Source: an uncultured Collinsella sp. | Lineage (GTDB): Bacteria; Actinomycetota; Coriobacteriia; Coriobacteriales; Coriobacteriaceae | DNA length: 5,099 nucleotides | Assembly: GCA_900751665.1 (NCBI GenBank) | Contig: CAADSV010000217.1 | Span: forward strand, 1-5,099 | Direction: 5' to 3' | Shown here: one piece after another, positions 1 to 5,099 of the stretch | Numbering within the stretch: position 1 is the stretch's first letter | Layout of the letters: each line of letters begins with the position of its first letter | Notes under the pieces: model-generated | Database searches by the model: none | What the model was told of the DNA's origin: nothing | The model's input: the letters and a program-made list of their open reading frames with translations, nothing else | Made by a program: the position numbers and the translations under genes

Positions 1-2
1 AA

Positions 3-55
3 CGGCAGGGGCAGGCGGGCAACTCGTCCGGGCTCGGGGGCCTCGCCCCCTGCCG
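3..55. repeat. G+C-rich block with two mutually exclusive stems
   Basis: CGGCAGGGG at 3-11 is exactly complementary to CCCCTGCCG at 47-55 (9 bp). A second stem, GGGGGC at 36-41 with GCCCCC at 45-50 and a 3-base loop, shares bases 47-50 and so cannot form at the same time. Neither stem is followed by a T-tract on either strand. I could not match the block to a tRNA, SRP RNA, RNase P RNA or riboswitch that I know. It may be a leader, a trailer or a dispersed repeat belonging to a gene left of the window. Confidence 0.35.
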
Positions 56-137
56 GGTTCAGATTCGACAAGGGGCGACCATTGTGCAATCGCAAGAAGA
101 TGACGGGGCGGAATGTCAATCCTGGTCTAACAGAGCC

Positions 138-171
138 TTAAAAAATCATTTCGTACCTAATGATTTTTTAA
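138..171. repeat. Perfect A+T-rich 13-bp inverted repeat
   Basis: TTAAAAAATCATT at 138-150 is followed, after the 8-base spacer 151-158, by its exact reverse complement AATGATTTTTTAA at 159-171. Only one of the 13 pairs is G-C. The symmetry reads the same from both strands, and each strand ends the stem with six T and then AA, so it could act as a weak bidirectional terminator between convergent transcription units. A dimeric DNA-binding protein site is an alternative. It stands out sharply in this G+C-rich sequence. Confidence 0.6.
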
Positions 172-183
172 TCCCCGTCCCAG

Positions 184-192
184 AAAAATCAT
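184..192 (+). repeat. Third copy of the AAAAATCAT motif
   Basis: AAAAATCAT here repeats the left-arm core of the inverted repeat at 141-149 and is the reverse complement of 160-168. Copy-to-copy distance with the left arm is 43 bases, close to four helical turns. The nine-base match in a short A+T-rich stretch could be chance, but three copies within about 50 bases is notable. On the minus strand it supplies the TTTTT tract that follows the addA hairpin. Confidence 0.4.
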
Positions 193-203
193 CGCTATTG
201 CAG

Positions 204-235
204 TTGCGGTGGAATCGAAAAGGATTCCACCGCAA
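204..235 (-). terminator. 13-bp hairpin after addA, possible transcription terminator
   Basis: Arms 204-216 and 223-235 are perfectly complementary over 13 bp (7 G-C pairs), with a 6-base loop at 217-222 that reads CTTTTC on the minus strand. The hairpin begins 12 bases after the addA stop codon, where an operon terminator is expected. The U-tract is not adjacent: on the minus strand 15 bases separate the stem from a run of five T (188-184). It is therefore not a textbook intrinsic terminator. It could be an imperfect terminator, a 3'-end stabilising stem or a dispersed palindromic repeat. Confidence 0.55.
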
Positions 236-247
236 GTTATCTGAGGG

Positions 248-3200
248 CTAGAGGTTGTAGGTGACTACTTGGGGTTCGGCGGGTTCGACGAAGATGGCGG
301 GGTTCGCTTGCTCCACGCGAACGAACTTGACGGTCACGGCCTCAAAGCCCGCCTTGTGCAGAACATCAGCGTAGACGCGCGCCTGCAGGGCGTGCTTCTC
401 GAGCAGCTGGTCCGGCGTCTCATCCGGCGTGCCACCCGTCTTGTAATCGATGACCAGTGCGCGCGACGGATCGGCCGGGTCGGTTGCCAAGACATCGATG
501 GCGCCCTCGGCATAGGCGCCGTAGCGGGCGATATCCTCGTCCTCGCAGCCCAGCGAGAAGAACGGCACCTCGGCACGGATGCACGGCCACGCGAGCAGCT
601 CGGCACGAACCGACGACTTGAGCCAGCGATCCAGAGCGACATCGAAGCGCTCGCGCTGTTCCGGCGTCAGGCGCCACAAGCGAGCCAGGGCGTCGGCACG
701 CTCAGCGGGCAGCGCATCGGCACCCATCTCGATGAGCCACTGGCAGGCGGCATGGAACGCCGAGCCCAGCGCCATGGGGTTGCCGGCGGACTCAACGGCG
801 GCCACGTCTGCATCCGTCATCTCGGAACCATCCGACTCCGCATCATCGCCGGACTCGTCCATGGGAACATGAGCCTCGGCGGCACGGTCTTCCGTCTCGG
901 CATGGAGCGCCGCGGCGATCGACGAATAGCTGTACGAATCACGCGCCGGGAACGGACACACGCCCATGCGCACGCCCGCCGCCTGGGGATACACAAGCTC
1001 AAACGAATCGGGCTTGGGGTCGGCAGGACCGGGCACGGTTGAGTGCGCAGCATTATCGGCGACATCGGTTTCGCCACGAACGAGCCTGCCCTCGGCATCC
1101 AGCGAAGCGTTAGCCTCAAACGCCTGCTCACCAAACGTAAAGTCCGCCAGCGAGATGAGCTCGTAGTCGCCCGGCTTGGAGCTGTCGAACACCAAACGGT
1201 CGCTATCGAGCTGCGGCATACCCAGAGCATCCGTCGGCAGAATGCGGCGCAGGACATCGTAGGTCAGATCGGTCTCGACGTCGAAGGTCGGCGCCGTCAC
1301 CTTTCCGCGGCTCACGCCGGCGTCCATCGCCAAAATGACCAGCTCACGCGCTCGCGTCATGGCGACATAGAGCAGACGAGCCCGCTCCTCAAGCGAAAGC
1401 TGCAGGTCGTCGTTGCGCAGGCGGGCAAATGCCTCGGCGGGAGAGTCCGTCGCGCATACGTCCTCCATAAGCTCTGGCGGCAACCACAGCGACGTGCCCT
1501 TGCCCTTAAACGCATGCTCAAACTGCTTTTTGACGTCGTCGCCCTTCACAAAGGTACCGTCGGCAAGCTTAACGCCGTCGAAGCGTGCCGGCAGTGCCAC
1601 GACCTGCGCTCCGCCCTCGACGCGACCCATCTGTGCCGCACCGGACGATTTGCGCACGCCAAAACACTCGGCAACCGCTACGACCGGATATTCCAGACCC
1701 TTGGACGCATGCACGGTCATGATGCGTACCGCGCCGTCGCCCTCCTCGTTGAGGGCACCCGGGGCTTCCTTGCCCGCCAAGAAGCGGTCGAAGGCGAGCG
1801 CGATGGAGCGCGGAGAATTGCCGAGCTCAGCCTCTGCCTCGGCCACGGCATCGAGCGCCTTGAGCACGTTGGCGGCAATGGCCTTGCCCTCGGGACCACG
1901 CTGTACCAGACGCACAAACCAGCCGGAGGCATTGACCGCGTCGCGCGCGATGGCGGCGAACGAATCGCGTCCCACGCGACGAAGCGCGTAGCGCAGCACC
2001 TCGCGGGTGCGCGTTACGAGCGGCAATCCCTGCAAACCCGGCACATCGGAATCGCTCATGATGCCCGCATCGATGTTGCGGCGCGACGTCTCGCCCGTCT
2101 GCTCGTCGAGCTTGGTCGCCAGCGCCAAGAACTCCTGGGCGCCCAGCGCAAACATCGGCGAGGCCAGCAGCGGCATAAGGCCCTGCGCCGTATCGGCCGG
2201 ATTGGCGAGCGCGCAAACCAGGGCGCGCACCGTCTGTACTTCGGCTGCCTGGGCAAAGACCGAGCCGCCCGCGATGACGCAGTCGAGCCCCTGATCGCGG
2301 AAGGCCTGTGCGTAGACGTCGGCATTGGTCATGCGACCCAGCAGCAGCACCATATCGCCCTGGGGCTGCCCCGCTTTAACGAGCGCTTGGAACCGCTCCG
2401 CAATCGCACGAGCTTTCGCCTGCGTTCGCTCCTGGGTGCTGCCGCCGGCAACGAGCAGCGCCTGGCGGCGCGAAGCCTTTGACTTGAGCTTGTCCTCGCG
2501 ATCGTCGCTCGGCTCAAGATCCAAGAACCCCTGCATCAAACCACCGGTGTCGCCGTCAAAGACGCGTGCTACGTAGCGCAGCACCTCGTCGTGACTGCGG
2601 AAGTTGCGCACGAGTTTGACGAGCTCGCCGGCGGGGGCATCGGATGTGACAGCCGTCTCGGGCGCAGCAGAGGAGCCCACCTTGCGCTCCTGGCGACGGA
2701 ACACCTCAACCTCGGCGCCTCGGAAGCGGTAGATCGACTGCTGCGCATCGCCTACAGTGCACAGCGCGCGCTCCCCCGCTCCCGTCAGATAGCGAATCAG
2801 ATCGACCTGCATCTGGTCGGTATCTTGGAACTCGTCGATCATGACCATCTTAAAGCGGCCCTCGTAGGCGGCTCGGATGGCGGGATAATCGCGCAGCGCC
2901 TCGTATGCCATGCGCAACAGATCGTTATTGTCGAGCGCGGACTGGTCGGCCTTAAGCGCACGGTACTCCGCCTCTACGGCACGGGCAAGCCCCACCAGCG
3001 CATCGAGCGCCGGGCCGCCGCAGGCAAGCACGATATTGATAAACGCATCGGCTGCCTCGGCCTTGAGTAGCTCCACCTGCTCCTTAGGAAACGCCTTGCT
3101 CGCGCGCGGCATGCTGCACGACATCATGAGTCGCGCCGCATCCTCCATGGTTTTGCCGCTCGCCTCAAACGCGTCGATGGCGTCGAGTGCCACCTGCGCT

Positions 3201-3874
3201 TTCTCGGTCGTGGCCTTGCTTGTGCCCAGCGCCGCACGATAAGCATCGGCAAGCGCCGAGGTGTCGGCCTGGCCGCGCGCCACGCACACATCGTCCATGC
3301 CGCCCGGAAGCTGGCTCGATAGCTCCAGCAGGTCGCGCACCAGGCCTTTGATGGTGGTACCGGCGCCAAACGTCCCGCCCTCGCCCGCCATGGGATACCA
3401 AGCGTAGAGGGCCTTAAGCGAAGCCGCGAGCTCGGGAGCGGCATCGGGCGCTGTCGCGCGGCCCAGCACATGCTCGACAGCCTGGTCCATAAGCTCATCG
3501 GTATCGGTGAGCACCGTGAACTCGGGATCGATGCCCAACTCCAGCGCGTGCGCGCGCAGGATACGCGAGCACATGCCGTGGATGGTCGAGATCCAAGCGT
3601 CGTCGACGGTCAGGGCCTCCTCGTCCATCCCCTCTTCGATAAGCGCGCGGCGCACGCGGTCGCGAATCTCGGCCGCGGCGTCTTTGGTAAAGGTAATGGC
3701 GAGCACCTGGTCCAGATGCTCGACAAACGGACCGGATTCGGGCGAGAGCGCGTAGACGATGCGGCGCGTAAGGGTAAAGGTCTTGCCCGAGCCGGCACCT
3801 GCCGAGACAAACAGCGGGCGGTCGAGCGTTTTGACGACTTGCAGCTGTTGCGGCATCAAAGTCGAAAGATCCAT
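248..3874 (-). CDS. addA: AddA-type ATP-dependent helicase/nuclease subunit A (complete)
   Basis: This 1208-residue protein has the length and domain order of AddA (B. subtilis AddA is about 1230 residues). Helicase motifs seen: a Q-motif glutamine at 9-10, Walker A AGAGSGKT at 25-32, motif Ia TFTKDAAAEIRDR at 61-73, Ib STIHG at 96-100, Walker B DEFQD at 347-351, motif III VGDAQQSIYRFRGA at 374-387, IV RNFRS at 423-427, V TVHASKGLEYP at 720-730 and VI LLYVAMTRARE at 834-844. A C-terminal PD-(D/E)XK nuclease follows: H1041, E1102, D1127 in GAIDV, D1143-Y-K1145, and Q1164xxxY1168. By family knowledge it is the 3'-5' translocase of cytoplasmic AddAB, resecting double-strand breaks before RecA loading. 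An acidic linker (about 1006-1028) precedes the nuclease. The ATG at 3872-3874 is chosen because a strong SD precedes it and the Q motif follows directly. No cysteine cluster lies near the C terminus, favouring AddA over AdnB. No frameshift or missing catalytic residue is visible. Confidence 0.96.
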   Translation of the reverse strand: MDLSTLMPQQLQVVKTLDRPLFVSAGAGSGKTFTLTRRIVYALSPESGPFVEHLDQVLAITFTKDAAAEIRDRVRRALIEEGMDEEALTVDDAWISTIHGMCSRILRAHALELGIDPEFTVLTDTDELMDQAVEHVLGRATAPDAAPELAASLKALYAWYPMAGEGGTFGAGTTIKGLVRDLLELSSQLPGGMDDVCVARGQADTSALADAYRAALGTSKATTEKAQVALDAIDAFEASGKTMEDAARLMMSCSMPRASKAFPKEQVELLKAEAADAFINIVLACGGPALDALVGLARAVEAEYRALKADQSALDNNDLLRMAYEALRDYPAIRAAYEGRFKMVMIDEFQDTDQMQVDLIRYLTGAGERALCTVGDAQQSIYRFRGAEVEVFRRQERKVGSSAAPETAVTSDAPAGELVKLVRNFRSHDEVLRYVARVFDGDTGGLMQGFLDLEPSDDREDKLKSKASRRQALLVAGGSTQERTQAKARAIAERFQALVKAGQPQGDMVLLLGRMTNADVYAQAFRDQGLDCVIAGGSVFAQAAEVQTVRALVCALANPADTAQGLMPLLASPMFALGAQEFLALATKLDEQTGETSRRNIDAGIMSDSDVPGLQGLPLVTRTREVLRYALRRVGRDSFAAIARDAVNASGWFVRLVQRGPEGKAIAANVLKALDAVAEAEAELGNSPRSIALAFDRFLAGKEAPGALNEEGDGAVRIMTVHASKGLEYPVVAVAECFGVRKSSGAAQMGRVEGGAQVVALPARFDGVKLADGTFVKGDDVKKQFEHAFKGKGTSLWLPPELMEDVCATDSPAEAFARLRNDDLQLSLEERARLLYVAMTRARELVILAMDAGVSRGKVTAPTFDVETDLTYDVLRRILPTDALGMPQLDSDRLVFDSSKPGDYELISLADFTFGEQAFEANASLDAEGRLVRGETDVADNAAHSTVPGPADPKPDSFELVYPQAAGVRMGVCPFPARDSYSYSSIAAALHAETEDRAAEAHVPMDESGDDAESDGSEMTDADVAAVESAGNPMALGSAFHAACQWLIEMGADALPAERADALARLWRLTPEQRERFDVALDRWLKSSVRAELLAWPCIRAEVPFFSLGCEDEDIARYGAYAEGAIDVLATDPADPSRALVIDYKTGGTPDETPDQLLEKHALQARVYADVLHKAGFEAVTVKFVRVEQANPAIFVEPAEPQVVTYNL

Positions 3875-3877
3875 GGT

Positions 3878-5099
3878 CTACACGTCCCTCCTTACAAACG
3901 TTCCTTCGTGGTTATACGAGCAGCGCGCATGCGCGGCCTGAGCCGACGTCGGGTCGACGGCGGTAATGTTGCCTGCCTCGAGCTCGCACAGACGCTCGGC
4001 GATGCCGGCCTCCACGCGGTCGAGCAGCGCATCGAAGTCCATGTTGCCGCCCTCGCCCGGAAAGCCCTTCTTGAGGCCCGGGATGCGACCGTCGCCGCGC
4101 TCTTCCTCGAGCAACTCGGCACTTGCGGCACCACGCAGCGCGGGCTTGCCGCCCTTGGTCGAAAAGTAGAGCGCAGCGCGGGTATTCAGATCCAGCGCCC
4201 GGCGCATGGCCTGGGCGTAGATGAGCGTCTGGGTATGCGGCGGCAGCCAGCGCGGGTCGTCGGCGGGCACCGCGCCCGTCTTCTCGTCGAACACCGTGGG
4301 GTCGGCGAGCTTAAACTCCTCGACACCCGAACGATGCTTGTAGTCGATTACCACGGCGCGGTTCTCGGCGTCCACATCCACGCGGTCGATGCGCCCGCCG
4401 AGCGGCCAACCGGCATACTCGACCTGGAGCTCGTTGAACGCAAACTCCAGGTAGCGCGGAGCGAAGGGGGCGAGCGCCTCGGACTCGTAGGCAAGCACGC
4501 CCTCCAGCTGCGGCAAGATCTCGGCCACCTGACGCTCCTCCACCGGGGAGAGCGGCACCAGCGGGCCCTCGGTACCGCGCTTGCCGGCGTGCTCGGCCAG
4601 GGTCTCGGCAAAGACCTCGCGCAGCAGCTCCTGAGCGCGCGGCAGGTTCTCGGGCGTCACGCGCTCCATGCCCTCCTGGGGCAGGCGGGCATGCAGGTGC
4701 TCCAGCACGTCGTGGACAAAGTTACCCTTCTCCATGTTGCCAAAGCCCGCGTCGATGGACTGGGGCTTCACGCGATACGACACGAACCAGCACAGTGGGC
4801 ACGTCGAATACGCCTCAATCTGCGAGGCGGACGTCAGACGCGGCACGAGCGGCGCGTTCTCGTCCTCGCCATCGCGGCGACGCAGGACCAGGTATGGCAC
4901 GGCCGCCTCGCTCAAATGCTGAGGAGCCTCGCACGCGACGCGCTTGCACTCGATGCCCTCGCCTGCCGCTGGATCAAAATCGGCGACAATACCGCCCTCG
5001 CCCACGCACGCAACCTTGGCGGCGCCAGTGGCCTCGGCGTGCGCCCGCAGCTCGGTCCAAACGGCAGCCGGGGAGAACTCGCGGGCCTGTGGAGGGGGG
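3878..5099 (-). CDS. addB: AddB-type helicase/nuclease subunit, C-terminal part (5' end off window)
   Basis: The reading frame is open to the right edge: 31 further codons precede the GTG at 5003-5005, so that GTG is not a credible start. About 406 codons are visible; full AddB proteins are about 1100-1200 residues. Counting from that GTG, a typical nuclease-domain entry SASQIEAYSTCPLCWF spans 59-74, followed by G94xxxH98DVLEHL. The nuclease core has GGRIDRVD (D207) and VIDYK (D221, K223), then Q259TLIY263 and a C-terminal CSYN at 362-365. This is the PD-(D/E)XK domain of AddB and RecB-family exonucleases, expected to cut one strand during end resection and to partner the downstream AddA. Two cysteines of the usual C-terminal iron-sulfur motif are missing (N365, V371). 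The gene ends with TAG three bases before addA, so the two are very probably co-transcribed. The N-terminal helicase-like region is not visible, so an AdnA-like or other RecB-family identity cannot be excluded. Confidence 0.88.
   Translation of the reverse strand, partial: PPPQAREFSPAAVWTELRAHAEATGAAKVACVGEGGIVADFDPAAGEGIECKRVACEAPQHLSEAAVPYLVLRRRDGEDENAPLVPRLTSASQIEAYSTCPLCWFVSYRVKPQSIDAGFGNMEKGNFVHDVLEHLHARLPQEGMERVTPENLPRAQELLREVFAETLAEHAGKRGTEGPLVPLSPVEERQVAEILPQLEGVLAYESEALAPFAPRYLEFAFNELQVEYAGWPLGGRIDRVDVDAENRAVVIDYKHRSGVEEFKLADPTVFDEKTGAVPADDPRWLPPHTQTLIYAQAMRRALDLNTRAALYFSTKGGKPALRGAASAELLEEERGDGRIPGLKKGFPGEGGNMDFDALLDRVEAGIAERLCELEAGNITAVDPTSAQAAHARCSYNHEGTFVRRDV
3887..3894 (-). promoter_or_regulatory. 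Extended Shine-Dalgarno of addA inside the end of addB
   Basis: The minus strand reads TAAGGAGG here, an eight-base match to the extended Shine-Dalgarno consensus. A 12-base spacer (which contains the addB stop TAG) separates it from the addA ATG at 3872-3874. The site is formed by addB codons GTA-AGG-AGG (Val371-Arg-Arg, numbered from the GTG at 5005). The spacer is a little longer than the usual 7-9 bases. This site decides the addA start and suggests that translation of addB and addA is coupled. Confidence 0.85.

Larger units (their letters stand above)
1..247. other. Intergenic region without a supportable gene
   Basis: No recognisable protein, tRNA or promoter is seen between the addA stop and the left edge. 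Bases 1 to about 80 are very G+C-rich, while about 120-200 is much more A+T-rich than the coding DNA, so the stretch is compositionally patchy. It holds the three palindromic elements listed separately. Plus-strand frame 1 stays open to TAA at 139-141 and frame 3 to TAG at 249-251, but neither shows a start with a ribosome-binding site or a recognisable protein sequence. Confidence 0.6.

Noticed and set aside
20..76. Possible tRNA or RNase P RNA fragment (GTCCGGGCTC and GGGTTCAGATTCG look vaguely familiar)
   Set aside because: No cloverleaf or acceptor pairing can be formed, and the conserved GAGGAAAG that precedes the RNase P motif is absent.
114..119. TTGACA on the minus strand as a promoter -35 box
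   Set aside because: No acceptable -10 hexamer lies 16-18 bases downstream; the nearest candidate (CACAAT, 81-86) is 27 bases away.
1..141. Plus-strand frame 1 ending at TAA 139-141 as the tail of a convergent gene, with the A+T-rich palindrome as its terminator
   Set aside because: The 46-residue translation is Gly/Arg/Pro-rich and unlike any domain I recognise, and frame 3 is equally open. It cannot be supported without sequence to the left.
269..3070. Long plus-strand open frames antisense to addA, including one of 479 codons at 1043-2482
   Set aside because: They lie in the exactly codon-aligned antisense frame of addA, which is open because the sense codons TTA, CTA and TCA are rare in G+C-rich genes. 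The products look like no protein family, and the sense gene has every expected motif.
3878..5005. GTG at 5003-5005 as the true start of the upstream gene
   Set aside because: The frame continues open for 31 codons to the window edge, and the homologous domain is the C-terminal part of a much larger AddB protein. The GTG is an internal valine.
1..5099. CRISPR arrays, insertion sequences, phage or defence islands
   Set aside because: No regularly spaced direct repeats, transposase fragments or terminal inverted repeats are visible. The two genes are a conserved repair operon.

Overview
The window comes from a G+C-rich bacterium (coding DNA roughly 60-65% G+C by eye, codons strongly biased to G/C at the third position, strong Shine-Dalgarno use). 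Protein style and gene order (addB then addA) fit a member of the Coriobacteriia such as Collinsella. That assignment is inference from memory, not a database match.

Layout, in transcription order on the minus strand. From the right edge to 3878 lies the C-terminal third or so of an AddB-type subunit with a PD-(D/E)XK nuclease domain; its start is beyond the window. Three bases after its stop begins a complete AddA-type helicase-nuclease of 1208 residues (3874 to 248). Its extended Shine-Dalgarno sequence is written into the last codons of addB. From 247 to 1 no gene can be supported. This stretch holds a 13-bp G+C-containing hairpin just after addA, a perfect 13-bp A+T-rich inverted repeat with an extra copy of its arm nearby, and a G+C-rich self-complementary block at the left edge.

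Together the two genes would encode the AddAB machine, the counterpart of RecBCD. AddA is the ATP-driven 3'-5' translocase and carries one nuclease domain. AddB carries the second nuclease domain and, in well-studied members, recognises Chi. The complex resects double-strand breaks and prepares a 3' tail for RecA. All superfamily 1 helicase motifs and both nuclease centres look intact.

The most notable oddity is in AddB. The C-terminal C-x2-C-x5-C element that supplies three of the four ligands of the AddB iron-sulfur cluster reads C-x2-N-x5-V here, and the V position coincides with the addA ribosome-binding site. I do not see a clearly new multi-gene system; the window is mainly a conserved DNA repair operon plus an unusual intergenic region.
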